From an uncultured Alphaproteobacteria bacterium (GTDB lineage Bacteria; Pseudomonadota; Alphaproteobacteria; RF32; CAG-239): a stretch of 64,000 bases of DNA. Shown here piece after piece: positions 1-9,044 of this stretch (its first letter is position 1; each line of letters begins with the position of its first letter). The DNA lies in the NCBI GenBank assembly GCA_934271195.1, contig CAKQRB010000052.1, positions 1-64,000 of the forward strand, in the 5' to 3' direction. The notes beneath the pieces were generated by a model. The model was not told where the DNA came from. It did no database searches and saw nothing but the letters and a program-made list of their open reading frames with translations. The position numbers were made by a program, and so were the translations under genes.

Positions 1-117
1 AACTGGTGTTCCGTTCACTCGACCTGTCATGGAGATTGCTGCTCTGACGGATCGATCAAACCTTGTGACACACGCTGCGGCGGATCAGGTTGCTCTACCG
101 GCGGCGGTGGCGGCGGC
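1..117 (+). repeat. 117-bp segment identical to 24331-24447
   Basis: Every base matches the second Cys module plus Gly linker of the paralogue at 23401-24768. Identity stops abruptly at base 118 (agc here, gaa there). It may extend upstream of the window. Confidence 0.9.
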
Positions 118-333
118 AGCAGTGGCATAGATTGTTGTGACACAAGCGGAATTATTCAAAATTATGGTTGCAGTTGGGCCGGAAGCGTTTGGTATAATAA
201 ATGTTTAAACGAACACAGTGACTGGTCTCTTTGCAGCAGTGTAATAAACGCCTGCAATGGAACTGTCAGCGTAAGCTGTCATAATCCGAATGAACCTCAT
301 AAAAATACAAGCGCAACGATTTTTTGCAACTAA
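1..333 (+). CDS. Cys-rich secreted modular protein, C-terminal part (5' end outside window)
   Basis: The frame is open from base 1 to a TAA at 331-333, giving 110 residues of a protein whose start lies upstream of the window. It opens with the module NWCSVHSTCHGDCC..., then a six-glycine linker (bases 100-117), then a 71-residue tail with Cys residues (IDCC, GCSW, NKCL, LCSS, NACN, SCHN) ending FCN. Bases 1-117 are identical to 24331-24447 in the complete paralogue at 23401-24768; after the linker the two proteins are unrelated. I therefore read it as a third member of the same family. Function is unknown; secretion is inferred from the signal peptides of the complete paralogues. Confidence 0.8.
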   Translation, partial: NWCSVHSTCHGDCCSDGSIKPCDTRCGGSGCSTGGGGGGSSGIDCCDTSGIIQNYGCSWAGSVWYNKCLNEHSDWSLCSSVINACNGTVSVSCHNPNEPHKNTSATIFCN

Positions 334-336
334 ACC

Positions 337-368
337 AAAACCCCGCCATTTATTATGACGGGGTTTCA
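337..368. terminator. Bidirectional terminator between convergent genes
   Basis: Inverted repeat AAAACCCCG...CGGGGTTTC with a short loop lies between the stop of the Cys-rich gene (333) and the stop of fabZ (383). Runs of A and T flank the stem, so it can serve both strands. Confidence 0.75.
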
Positions 369-382
369 TTATAGATCAAAAA

Positions 383-823
383 TTACAGCACAATCATCGC
401 CGTAAATTCTGCTTCCGACACAACCTTACCGTCAACCTCGCTTTGGCCTTTGAAAACAAAAACCTTACCGCGCTCTTTAATCTTTTCAACATGCATAATC
501 AGTTGGTCTCCGGGTTTAACCGGTTTTCTGAACTTAACACCGTCAATTGACATAAAGAAAACTCCAGGTTTCTTTTCCAAATCTTTCATGCTGGCAATCA
601 CCAGTGCACCTGCCGTCTGAGCCATGGCTTCTATTTGCAAGACACCAGGCATAACCGGATTCCCGGGGAAATGACCTTGGAAAAATTCTTCATTCATTGT
701 AACGTTTTTTAAGCCGAAACCTTTAACCCCAGGTTCTTCCACAGTCAGTCTGTCTACCAGCAAAAACGGGTAACGGTGAGGCAAAAATTCCATAATCTGT
801 TCAACAGTATAAACTTCAGACAT
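383..823 (-). CDS. fabZ: 3-hydroxyacyl-ACP dehydratase FabZ
   Basis: Dehydrates (3R)-hydroxyacyl-ACP to trans-2-enoyl-ACP in cytoplasmic fatty acid elongation. The 146 residues match the family length. HRYPFLLVD is at 16-24, and the hot-dog active site GHFPGNPVMPGV...EAMAQ carries catalytic His51 and Glu65. AGGA lies just upstream of the ATG at 823. It is the gene after lpxD in the direction of transcription (37-bp gap), the usual lpxD-fabZ pairing that ties lipid A acylation to fatty acid synthesis. It is the last gene of the minus-strand block and ends at the terminator at 337-368. Confidence 0.97.
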   Translation of the reverse strand: MSEVYTVEQIMEFLPHRYPFLLVDRLTVEEPGVKGFGLKNVTMNEEFFQGHFPGNPVMPGVLQIEAMAQTAGALVIASMKDLEKKPGVFFMSIDGVKFRKPVKPGDQLIMHVEKIKERGKVFVFKGQSEVDGKVVSEAEFTAMIVL

Positions 824-860
824 TTATCTTCCTTTTCTTATTATTCAAAATTAACAAAAA

Positions 861-1880
861 CTATTTTTTGGACTTAACGGCATTTTGCACAAAAGCCGTC
901 TGTCGCATAAACTGCTTAATCGGCACAACCGGATATCCCATCACCACGGCACCGGCTTCCACATCGCTCATAACACCGGACTGTGCGGCAATCTGGGCGC
1001 CGGAACCAATATGAACATGGTCTGCCAGACCAACCTGCCCGCCGCATACCACATAATCGCCCAAAACCGTACTGCCGGCAATACCGACCTGAGATACCAG
1101 AATACAGCCGCGCCCGAGCCGGACATTATGGGCAATCTGCACCAGATTATCAATCCGGCAGCCGTCACCGATAACCGTATCATCCAAAGCCCCGCGGTCA
1201 ATACAGGCATTTGCGCCGACTTCCACATCATTGCCGATAATCACCAGACCAAGTTGTGGAATCCGCTTATGCTGCCCGCCAATCATCATAAAGCCAAAAC
1301 CATCCTGTCCGATCCGCGCACCGCTGAAAATCCGACAGTTTTCGCCTATTTTGCAAAAAGCCGCATGAGCGCCGACACCTATTCTGGTTCCCTGCCCAAT
1401 CTCACAACTATCCTCAATTACAGCATTAGCTTCAATAATACAATTATTTCCGATTTTGACATTCTTTCCGATAACAACATTCTCGCCGATAAAACAATTC
1501 ATACCCAACTGAACTGTCTTGTCAACTTTGGCTGAAGCAGCAATCTGCGCTTCGGGCAACGGAATTTCATAAAAAAAGGCATTCAGTTTCAAAAAAGCCA
1601 GCTTGGGATTAGCACAAACCAGTACGGCTGCTTCCGGAGCCACAAATTGCGCCAGCTCTTCCGTTGTTATACAGGCCGTTGCTTTCAATTTTCCGGCAGC
1701 TTCTTTTGCTTTTTTATCATAAAAAAAACATACATCGCCTTTTTTGGCCCCTTCCATTGTTGCAATATCCTGAACTTCCAATCCCGATTTATCATTATCG
1801 GTAATTCTGGCCTCGCAAACACGGGCAACTTCTGCCAAGCTGAAAGGTCCGTTGTTCCGATAAAAAGCCTTATCAACCAT
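861..1880 (-). CDS. lpxD: UDP-3-O-(3-hydroxyacyl)glucosamine N-acyltransferase LpxD
   Basis: Third step of lipid A synthesis: transfers a 3-hydroxyacyl chain from ACP to the 2-amino group of UDP-3-O-acyl-GlcN. 339 residues. The N-terminal uridine-binding domain covers about 1-100. Left-handed beta-helix hexapeptide repeats ([16 protein letters not shown] and similar) run from about 110 to 320. The catalytic His is H251 in QIAHNV, and GFGF is at 194-197. AAGGAG precedes the ATG at 1880. It sits between bamA and fabZ as in many proteobacteria. It implies a lipid A outer membrane. Confidence 0.97.
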   Translation of the reverse strand: MVDKAFYRNNGPFSLAEVARVCEARITDNDKSGLEVQDIATMEGAKKGDVCFFYDKKAKEAAGKLKATACITTEELAQFVAPEAAVLVCANPKLAFLKLNAFFYEIPLPEAQIAASAKVDKTVQLGMNCFIGENVVIGKNVKIGNNCIIEANAVIEDSCEIGQGTRIGVGAHAAFCKIGENCRIFSGARIGQDGFGFMMIGGQHKRIPQLGLVIIGNDVEVGANACIDRGALDDTVIGDGCRIDNLVQIAHNVRLGRGCILVSQVGIAGSTVLGDYVVCGGQVGLADHVHIGSGAQIAAQSGVMSDVEAGAVVMGYPVVPIKQFMRQTAFVQNAVKSKK

Positions 1881-1945
1881 TTTTTTACTCCTTAAGACAA
1901 TTTAGAGCAACTCATAGAATTGCTCTAAACAGTTTATCCATTAAA

Positions 1946-4207
1946 TTACAATCTTGTACCGAAGTTCAGACGGAACGTCTCGGTCTTATCGTAATCTTCC
2001 TTAACAATCGGGAACGCAATGTCCACGTCAATCTGTCCCATCGGCGACAACCATTGGAAACCAAAACCGGTAGCCACACGCGGAGAAGAAGAATATTCCA
2101 CGATTCTGCGGTCAATATTGTCCGGCTCGCCGATCATACCCATATCAACAAAGGTACGGCCGCGAATTCCGAGCTCATCCAAACCAATCGGGAACGACAT
2201 TTCTGCTCCGGTATACAACATCCAGTTACCGCCCAGCGCGTCGTCCGTATATTTATCACGGGCGCCGATACCGGCAAATTCAAAACCGCGGAGCGTTGAA
2301 CCGCCTAGATAATATCTCTGTGCCAAACGAACATCCTCATCGCCGTAACCGACAATATAACCGGCATTGGCAAAAAGCTTAAAGGTATAATAATCAGCCA
2401 TTGTATAATAAGTATAAGCCTTGGCATCGAACTTAAAGTATTTCTCATCGCCGCCGGCACCGGCAACATCATTGCCGAATGACAGAAAATATCCTTCTTT
2501 CGGATTAATTGAACTATCACGTTTGTCATAATACAATGTCTGTCCGATCACGGAACCGGTACTGGTTCCCTCTTCCTGCTTAATATAAATGGAAGAATAC
2601 CCATCAACATTGGCAATCTTATCTTGTCTGAGGGTATATCTCAGCTGTTGGGACAAATCATCCGTATAGTTCCACCCCAGACGTAAACGCCCGCCCGTTG
2701 TCTCTCTGTCATAAGATCCCTCATCCTGATAATCCTGTTCGCTGCGGAACAAATCTACACCGGCTCTTAACGGCAACCCCATAAAATAAGGCTCAGTAAA
2801 GCTCAGGTCATAATCCTGCGACCGTTGAGAAACAGAAACGTCAGCTCCCAGCTGCTGGCCTTTGCCCTGGAAATTGTCTTCATTAATACCGGCACGAACC
2901 AAAGCGCCGTTAACGGTAGAATAACCAACACCGACATTAAACGAACCAGTCGACTTTTCTTCAACGTTAACATTAACGTCAGCTTTGTTATTATCGGTCG
3001 GAACAGTCTCAATATCAACCTTGCTGAAATAGTTCAGATTTTCCACATTCCGGCGGGAAGCTTTGATCTTAGAAGCATTAAAGGCATCGCCCTCTTCAAT
3101 GCGAAATTCGCGGCGGATAACCTCGTCATGCGTCCGCGTATTGCCTGAAATATTAATCCTGTCAACAAAGATACGCTCGCCTTCGTTAATATTAAAGATA
3201 ACATCAATTTTACCGCTTGCGGTATGACGAACGAGCTGCGGTTCAACATCAACAAAAGCAAATCCTTTTTTGCCGAGTTCATCGGTCAGTGCCGTCACGG
3301 TTTTCTCAATTTTCTGAGCATTATACCAATCGCCCTGTTCAATCAGAACTTCCTTGTACATCGGCTTGACGTCAACTTCTGAAATCTGCGATTTAATTGA
3401 AATATCGCCGATTTTATAACGCGGTCCTTCATCAAGGACATAAGTAATAACAAAAGACTTTTTGTCAGGGCTCAACTCGGCAACCGCTGAAGAAACAGCA
3501 AAGTCGGCATAACCATGCTTCAGATAAAAACGACGCAGCAACTCCTTGTCATAATTTGTTTTTTCGGCATCATAATTTTCTTTGGAAGAAAAGATTCTGA
3601 ACCAGCGTGTCTCTTTGCTCATAATCTCACTTTGCAAATCATCGTCCGAATAATGGGTATTGCCGATAAAATTGATTTTGCTGATTGAAGCAATCGGACC
3701 TTCGTTAATTTCATAAATCAAATCCACTCGGTTTTCGGAACGCACAATAACCTTCGGATCAACAACTGCGGCATAGCGGCCGGAACGTTTGTAGATTTCA
3801 AGAATGCGCTGAACATCTTCCTGAACTTTGGCTTTTGAAAAAACGGAACGTGGCGCCAGCTGTACTTCTTTTTCCAGCATTTCGTCATCAATTTTCTCAT
3901 TGCCGTCAAACACGCGCTTGTTCACAATCGGATTCTCCAGCAGCCTGATGTTAAGATTACCATTGGCAGCAACATCCATAACCACATCGGCAAACAGGCC
4001 GGTATTGTAAAGACGCTTCAATGCGTCATCCAGCTCCTCCTGCGACACTTTTTCATTCTTCTGAATATTGATATACGACAACACAGTCTCAAGTTCGACT
4101 CTTTGCAGGCCGATCACATCAATGTTCCGAACCTGCACATCTGCCGCACTCACGGCCGTTGAATACATCAACGACAATGCCAGTCCCATAAGTCCAACTT
4201 TTTTCAT
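1946..4207 (-). CDS. bamA: Outer membrane protein assembly factor BamA
   Basis: Central subunit of the BAM complex that folds beta-barrel proteins into the outer membrane. 753 residues. A signal peptide (about 1-21, ending VSAA) is followed by POTRA domains to about residue 420, where short motifs such as GDAFNASKI repeat, and then a 16-strand barrel. The GGSTLRGFEFAGIG segment is the conserved loop 6 (VRGF-type) motif. The last residue is Leu (FGTRL) where many BamA proteins end in an aromatic. AAGGA precedes the ATG. It follows rseP by 26 bp in one operon. Confidence 0.96.
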   Translation of the reverse strand: MKKVGLMGLALSLMYSTAVSAADVQVRNIDVIGLQRVELETVLSYINIQKNEKVSQEELDDALKRLYNTGLFADVVMDVAANGNLNIRLLENPIVNKRVFDGNEKIDDEMLEKEVQLAPRSVFSKAKVQEDVQRILEIYKRSGRYAAVVDPKVIVRSENRVDLIYEINEGPIASISKINFIGNTHYSDDDLQSEIMSKETRWFRIFSSKENYDAEKTNYDKELLRRFYLKHGYADFAVSSAVAELSPDKKSFVITYVLDEGPRYKIGDISIKSQISEVDVKPMYKEVLIEQGDWYNAQKIEKTVTALTDELGKKGFAFVDVEPQLVRHTASGKIDVIFNINEGERIFVDRINISGNTRTHDEVIRREFRIEEGDAFNASKIKASRRNVENLNYFSKVDIETVPTDNNKADVNVNVEEKSTGSFNVGVGYSTVNGALVRAGINEDNFQGKGQQLGADVSVSQRSQDYDLSFTEPYFMGLPLRAGVDLFRSEQDYQDEGSYDRETTGGRLRLGWNYTDDLSQQLRYTLRQDKIANVDGYSSIYIKQEEGTSTGSVIGQTLYYDKRDSSINPKEGYFLSFGNDVAGAGGDEKYFKFDAKAYTYYTMADYYTFKLFANAGYIVGYGDEDVRLAQRYYLGGSTLRGFEFAGIGARDKYTDDALGGNWMLYTGAEMSFPIGLDELGIRGRTFVDMGMIGEPDNIDRRIVEYSSSPRVATGFGFQWLSPMGQIDVDIAFPIVKEDYDKTETFRLNFGTRL

Positions 4208-4233
4208 TAGTCAAAATCCTTACCCAAAAAACA

Positions 4234-5382
4234 CTACACAAAAATTCTTTTAAAAAGATGTACCAGATCATTCCAAGTTGCAAAAACCACTAAAGCCATT
4301 ATCACCCCAAAACCAAATCTGAACATATATTCTTTCACTTTTTCCCCAAGTTCTCTGCGCGAAACCATCTCAATCAGGCAAATCACGGCCTGTCCGCCGT
4401 CCAAAACCGGAATCGGAAACAAGTTAATCAGCCCGAGATTGATGGAAAGCAATGCCATAAAGACAAAAAAATCAATAAACCCGCGCTCTTTGCTGATATC
4501 ACCGGTCATTTCGGCGATTCGAATAATGCCGCCGACATCATCGGAAGCTCTTTTGCCAGTCAGCATCTGCCCGACCCCGCGCAGCGTTGCCGTTGTAATA
4601 TCCCAAGTTTCAGCGCCGGCCTCCGTTAAAGCCTCGCCCAGAGAAAGGTCTTTCTTATCCAGTTCCACGGCGTTAACCGACCGCACGCCGAGCAACAGCT
4701 TTTGCTTTTTGGGAGCATTCTCGCTGTCATACTCGCTGGTCGGAACTTCCAGTTCTTTAAGAACAACCGGAATATTCAAAACTTGCTCGCCGCGCTGAAC
4801 CACTAAATCAGCTTTCTTATCAACGCTCAGATCAACTTCGCGCTGCAAATCTGCAAAAGTGTCAATTTTTTTGCCGTTGATTTCAATAACCTTGTCATTT
4901 TTCTGCAAACCTGCCGTCTGAGCAGCTCCGCCATCAAGAACCTCATCGATAACCGGAGGAAAAGTCAGCCGTCCCCAAAAGAAAAAGATAGCTGTAAAAA
5001 TCAAGATGGCAAAAAGATAATTTACCGCCGGACCAGCCAGCGTAATGGCCAGCTTTTTATAAGGCGCCTGCGCTGTAAAGGTGCGCTTCAAATCTTCTTC
5101 AGAAAGTTTTTTAACCTCATCGCTCTCAGTCGCACTTGCAGCATCAGCATCGCCAAACATCCGAACATACCCGCCCAGAGGAATGGCACACACTTTCCAG
5201 CGTGTGCCTGTTCTGTCATTAAACCCCCAAAGCTCCTTGCCAAATCCCAGAGAAAATTCCTCAACTTTCACGCCTGCCGCTTTGGCAACCAGAAAATGCC
5301 CGAGTTCGTGCACAAAAACCAACACGCCCAATAAAACGACAAAGGGCACAAGATAATAAAAGATATCTGTCAACCAATCCAT
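4234..5382 (-). CDS. rseP: Site-2 intramembrane metalloprotease RseP
   Basis: Membrane zinc protease of the M50B family; cleaves anti-sigma factors and signal-peptide remnants within the bilayer. 382 residues. The zinc motif HELGH is at about 25-29 in the first membrane helix, a PDZ domain is centred at about 115-200, and the third zinc ligand lies in NLFPIPVLDGG near 320-330. Two starts are possible: a GTG at 5385 that overlaps the cdsA TAG by one base, or the ATG at 5382 used here; neither has a strong Shine-Dalgarno sequence, which suggests translational coupling to cdsA. Confidence 0.95.
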   Translation of the reverse strand: MDWLTDIFYYLVPFVVLLGVLVFVHELGHFLVAKAAGVKVEEFSLGFGKELWGFNDRTGTRWKVCAIPLGGYVRMFGDADAASATESDEVKKLSEEDLKRTFTAQAPYKKLAITLAGPAVNYLFAILIFTAIFFFWGRLTFPPVIDEVLDGGAAQTAGLQKNDKVIEINGKKIDTFADLQREVDLSVDKKADLVVQRGEQVLNIPVVLKELEVPTSEYDSENAPKKQKLLLGVRSVNAVELDKKDLSLGEALTEAGAETWDITTATLRGVGQMLTGKRASDDVGGIIRIAEMTGDISKERGFIDFFVFMALLSINLGLINLFPIPVLDGGQAVICLIEMVSRRELGEKVKEYMFRFGFGVIMALVVFATWNDLVHLFKRIFV

Positions 5383-5384
5383 CA

Positions 5385-6185
5385 CTACATCCCGCTGTTA
5401 ATCATATCAACAATTTTCAAAGCCAGATAAAGTACCGGCGCAGAAAAAATCAATCCGTCCACCCGATCAAACATTCCGCCGTGACCGGGAATAAGACCGC
5501 TGGAATCTTTCAGTCCCAAATGACGCTTGATTGCCGATTCGATCAAATCTCCGATTTGTGCGACAACGGCAACTGCGGCCGACAACAGGCAAACATAAAG
5601 AAGAAGCTGTGTTCCGATAAAATAATAAACCAGACTGCCGGTCACCAGCATCGCCAACAAGATGCCGCCGATCAATCCCGACCAGGTTTTGTTCGGACTG
5701 ATTTTCGGAGCCAGCTTCGGACCTTTCAAAGTCGAACCCACAAAATAACCGCCGATATCTACGCTCCATACCGCCAAAAAGAACAACAGGGCAATCGGAA
5801 AACCGGACGTTTCATAAAGCCAGTTAATTGCTCCGGCACCCAGAGAAATATACGGCACGCCCAGCATCAGCAGATATTTATGCTCCTCATTCCGAGCCAG
5901 AACAATAACAGCCAGCCAACAAACCGCAATTATCGTTCCCCAGACAATCCCCGGAAAAGGCACCATGGCAGAAAAAACCGCTGCCACGGTATAAGCCACG
6001 GCATAAGCATTCTGACGGGAACTCGGAACCATCGAGCTCCATTCCCAAGCTAAAATCACGCCGATCAGCATCACCAAAAAGTTCATAAACGGCGCGCCAT
6101 ACCATAATGCCCCGAAAACCGCAGGAATCATAACCAGCGCCGAAAGGGTGCGCTTTAACAAAGCCTGAGCTTTAGACTTTTCCAT
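5385..6185 (-). CDS. cdsA: Phosphatidate cytidylyltransferase CdsA
   Basis: Makes CDP-diacylglycerol from phosphatidic acid and CTP, the branch point of phospholipid synthesis, in the inner membrane. 266 residues with about eight hydrophobic helices. The family signature is at the C-terminus: PNKTWSGLIGG, then GLKDSSGLIPGHGGMFDRVDG. I chose the ATG at 6185 because GGGAGA lies just upstream; a longer open frame to 6287 would read deep into uppS. The start overlaps the uppS 3' end by 14 bp, indicating coupling. Confidence 0.95.
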   Translation of the reverse strand: MEKSKAQALLKRTLSALVMIPAVFGALWYGAPFMNFLVMLIGVILAWEWSSMVPSSRQNAYAVAYTVAAVFSAMVPFPGIVWGTIIAVCWLAVIVLARNEEHKYLLMLGVPYISLGAGAINWLYETSGFPIALLFFLAVWSVDIGGYFVGSTLKGPKLAPKISPNKTWSGLIGGILLAMLVTGSLVYYFIGTQLLLYVCLLSAAVAVVAQIGDLIESAIKRHLGLKDSSGLIPGHGGMFDRVDGLIFSAPVLYLALKIVDMINSGM

Positions 6186-6897
6186 ATCTTCTCTCCCTTG
6201 CATTAAAATTCTTAATAATTTCCTCCAGACATTTGCGATCAAAATCCGGCCACAACACATCGGAAAAATAAAATTCGGCATAGGCAATCTGCCACAACAG
6301 ATAGTTGCTCACTCGTTGCTCTCCGCTGGTTCTGATAACCAGATCCGGATCTGGAATATCTTTGGTATAAAGCAGACCGGCAAACATCTTGGCATCAATA
6401 TCATCAGGCGCGATGTCACCGCGTTTGGCCAAAACGGCAAGCCGGCGGGCAGCATGAACAATCTCCTGACGAGAACCATAACTCAAAGCAATGCACAAAG
6501 TCATTTTTTTGTTATCTGCCGTTTCGTTCTCCAGCTTGCGCATCGCTTCGGTAATATCTGCCGGCAACATAGAACGTTCTCCGATAAAAACAATACGGAT
6601 ATCATTGTCCTGCAATTCTTTCAAATCAGACTTCAAATATTCGCGCAAAAGCCCCATCAGCGTTTCCACCTCCTCGGGCGGCCGCTGCCAGTTTTCTGTA
6701 GAAAAGGCATAAAGCGTCAGATATTTAATCCCCATTTCGCCGGCAACGCGCGCAATTTCTTTAACGGTTTCCGCGCCTTTTTTATGTCCGACGGAACGTG
6801 GCAAGCCATTCTTCTTGGCCCAGCGCCCGTTCCCGTCCATAATAATCGCAATATGCTGCAGACTGTTTGCTTCGTTTGTCACGTCAGTTCTCTTCAT
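6172..6897 (-). CDS. uppS: Undecaprenyl diphosphate synthase (cis-prenyltransferase)
   Basis: Condenses isopentenyl diphosphate onto farnesyl diphosphate to give the C55 carrier lipid used for peptidoglycan and O-antigen. 241 residues. IAIIMDGNGRWAKK holds the catalytic Asp21. The C-terminal diphosphate-binding signature DLVIRTSGEQRVSNYLLWQ and AEFYF are intact. It lies between frr and cdsA in the standard order, with overlap into cdsA. Confidence 0.97.
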   Translation of the reverse strand: MKRTDVTNEANSLQHIAIIMDGNGRWAKKNGLPRSVGHKKGAETVKEIARVAGEMGIKYLTLYAFSTENWQRPPEEVETLMGLLREYLKSDLKELQDNDIRIVFIGERSMLPADITEAMRKLENETADNKKMTLCIALSYGSRQEIVHAARRLAVLAKRGDIAPDDIDAKMFAGLLYTKDIPDPDLVIRTSGEQRVSNYLLWQIAYAEFYFSDVLWPDFDRKCLEEIIKNFNARERRYGKV

Positions 6898-6928
6898 TCA
6901 TCCATATTCCAAAAACATTTTGCCTGCA

Positions 6929-7495
6929 TCAAACTTGCAAAATATCTTTCTCTTTCAGGACCTGAAGTTCGTCGACTTTTTTAATCGCCTCGTCCGTCAG
7001 CTTCTGAATCTCGGTTTCAAATCTTTTTTCCTCATCTTCAGAAATTGCATTGTCTTTCTTCAGTTTTTTAATACCGTCAATCCCGTCTCGACGCACGTTC
7101 CGGATGGCAACCTTGGCCTGCTCGGTATATTTGCCGGCCACTTTTACCAGCTCTTTTCTTCGTTCTTCGCTGAGCGGAGGAATGGGGATACGGATAAGCT
7201 GTCCGTCAGAAACCGGATTCAGCCCCAAATCGGATTCGCGAATGGCTTTTTCGACAGACTTGGCCAAACCTTTGTCCCAAACGCTCACAGCCAAAGTGCG
7301 GGCATCAGGCACGCTGACTGTTCCCACCTGATTTAACGGCGTCATTGAACCATAGGCTTCGACCGTCATCCCGTCCAGCAGGCTGGCATGGGCTCGTCCG
7401 GCGCGCAAACCGCCAAAATCGTTCTTCAGCGCTTCAATTGTTTTATCCATTCTCGTCTTGGTATCGGTTTTAATCTCATTAAAATCAGACATCAT
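6929..7495 (-). CDS. frr: Ribosome recycling factor
   Basis: Splits post-termination ribosomes together with EF-G. 188 residues, the usual length, with [21 protein letters not shown] near the start and the [14 protein letters not shown] segment ([17 protein letters not shown]) in the middle. Two tandem ATG codons (7495 and 7492) follow the pyrH TAG at 7498 with no gap, so translation is probably coupled to pyrH. Confidence 0.97.
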   Translation of the reverse strand: MMSDFNEIKTDTKTRMDKTIEALKNDFGGLRAGRAHASLLDGMTVEAYGSMTPLNQVGTVSVPDARTLAVSVWDKGLAKSVEKAIRESDLGLNPVSDGQLIRIPIPPLSEERRKELVKVAGKYTEQAKVAIRNVRRDGIDGIKKLKKDNAISEDEEKRFETEIQKLTDEAIKKVDELQVLKEKDILQV

Positions 7496-8215
7496 CTATT
7501 CCTCGTTTTTAATTATCGTAAACTCGCCTTCGCCGCACACGGCTTTCATCAAAGCATTTTCTCCGGCCTGCGCAAACACAACCACAGGAATGCGATTTTC
7601 CCGCGCCAGCGCCACAGCCGCCGTATCCATAACTTTGAGCTGCTTATTGATAACCGTGTCATAATCAATAACCTGATATTTCTGTGCTTGCGGATTTTTG
7701 AGCGGATCGCTGTCATAAACACCGTCGACCTGCGTTGCTTTCAAAATAACATCGCATTTCATCTCAGACGCACGCAGTGCCGCCGCCGTATCGGTCGTAA
7801 AAAACGGATTCCCCGTGCCGGCCGCAAAAATGACTATCCGCCCTTTTTCCAAATGATGCAACCCTTTGCGATAAACATAATGCTCGCATACGTCGGGAAT
7901 ATTCAATGCCGACATAACGCGCGACGGAACCTTCAGCCGCTCCAGAGCATTCTGAATAAAAAGCGCGTTCATGACCGTTGCCAGCATCCCGACCTGATGC
8001 GCCACAACCGGCGCCATTTCTTTTGAGGCGTCTTTAGCACCGCGAAAAATATTGCCGCCGCCGACAACGATACAAACTTCCACGCCGGCATTGGCAATCT
8101 CTTCAATCTGTCCGGCCAGAGTTTTAATGACCTCTTCCGACATTCCGTAAGGCTTATTCCCCAGCAGCCCCTCGCCGGAAAGCTTCAGGAGGATTCTTTT
8201 ATATACAGGTTTCAT
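7496..8215 (-). CDS. pyrH: UMP kinase
   Basis: Phosphorylates UMP to UDP in pyrimidine nucleotide synthesis; amino-acid kinase fold, hexameric. 239 residues from the ATG at 8215, which has AAGG six bases upstream and gives the usual MKPVYKRILLKLSGEGL start. An ATG at 8221 is in frame but lies inside that ribosome binding site. Motifs: KLSGEGLLG, VVGGGNIFRGA, and FAAGTGNPFFTTDTAAALRA (UMP and gamma-phosphate contacts). It is the first gene of the pyrH-frr-uppS-cdsA-rseP-bamA-lpxD-fabZ block. Its promoter must lie in 8216-8408. Confidence 0.96.
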   Translation of the reverse strand: MKPVYKRILLKLSGEGLLGNKPYGMSEEVIKTLAGQIEEIANAGVEVCIVVGGGNIFRGAKDASKEMAPVVAHQVGMLATVMNALFIQNALERLKVPSRVMSALNIPDVCEHYVYRKGLHHLEKGRIVIFAAGTGNPFFTTDTAAALRASEMKCDVILKATQVDGVYDSDPLKNPQAQKYQVIDYDTVINKQLKVMDTAAVALARENRIPVVVFAQAGENALMKAVCGEGEFTIIKNEE

Positions 8216-8408
8216 ACACATCCTTGAGCAAACATATTTTCTCTACATATTAACGTCTTTAATCGATTTGTCATCATATTTCTTCACTTTTATAAGATAA
8301 ATTTTCGCTTTAACGCAAGTTATCTTCACCGCAAAAAATAATATTGAAAAATCCGCCGGTTCGTTTTAAGTTGATAACAAATTTAAATTTCGAACAAGGA
8401 ACATTTCT

Positions 8409-9044
8409 ATGACAACAGCTTTTATCTTATCGGCGCTCGGCGGTTATCTGCTCGGCTCCGTGCCTTTCGGACTGGTTTTGACTCGACTGGCAGGCTTGGG
8501 TGACATCCGCAAAATCGGTTCAGGCAACATCGGCGCCACCAATGTCCTGCGCACCGGACGCAAAGATCTGGCTTTGCTGACCGTTTTGCTCGATGCATTC
8601 AAAGCCGGTATCGCCGCCCTGATTGCCAAACATCTGGCAACCAACGAGGCTATGATGTTTTGCGGCTATTTGACTTCCATCAACACGGTCGCCGCCTTAA
8701 TCGCCGGCACCTGCGGCGTTTTGGGACACAACTTTCCAATCTGGCTCAGGTTCAAAGGCGGCAAAGGCGTAGCCTCTGCTTTTGGTTTTATTCTGGCATT
8801 ATCTCCGGTTGTTGCCGGCTGCGCATTTCTGACTTGGATTATCTGCGCCGTCGTCACCCGCTATTCTTCTTTGTCGGCAATTCTGGCTGCTGCTGCTTTG
8901 CCGTTGTATGCCTATTTTTACACCTCTCCGGTTTATACAATATTCTACACGGCAATCGCTTTGCTGGTACTGATCAGACATCACGCCAACATTGCTCGTT
9001 TGATAAAAGGACAAGAAAGCAAAATCAGCTTCAAAAAGAAATAA
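8409..9044 (+). CDS. plsY: Glycerol-3-phosphate acyltransferase PlsY
   Basis: Inner-membrane enzyme that transfers an acyl group from acyl-phosphate to glycerol-3-phosphate, the first step of phospholipid synthesis. 211 residues, five or more hydrophobic helices. All three loop motifs are visible: GSxxFG-type PFGLVLTRL, GSGNIGATNVLRTGRK, and FKGGKGVASAFG. AAGGA precedes the ATG. Transcribed divergently from pyrH; dprA starts immediately after its stop. Confidence 0.96.
   Translation: MTTAFILSALGGYLLGSVPFGLVLTRLAGLGDIRKIGSGNIGATNVLRTGRKDLALLTVLLDAFKAGIAALIAKHLATNEAMMFCGYLTSINTVAALIAGTCGVLGHNFPIWLRFKGGKGVASAFGFILALSPVVAGCAFLTWIICAVVTRYSSLSAILAAAALPLYAYFYTSPVYTIFYTAIALLVLIRHHANIARLIKGQESKISFKKK

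Noticed and set aside
6186..6287. N-terminal extension of CdsA
   Set aside because: Lies inside uppS and adds no membrane or conserved residues; the ATG at 6185 has its own Shine-Dalgarno sequence.
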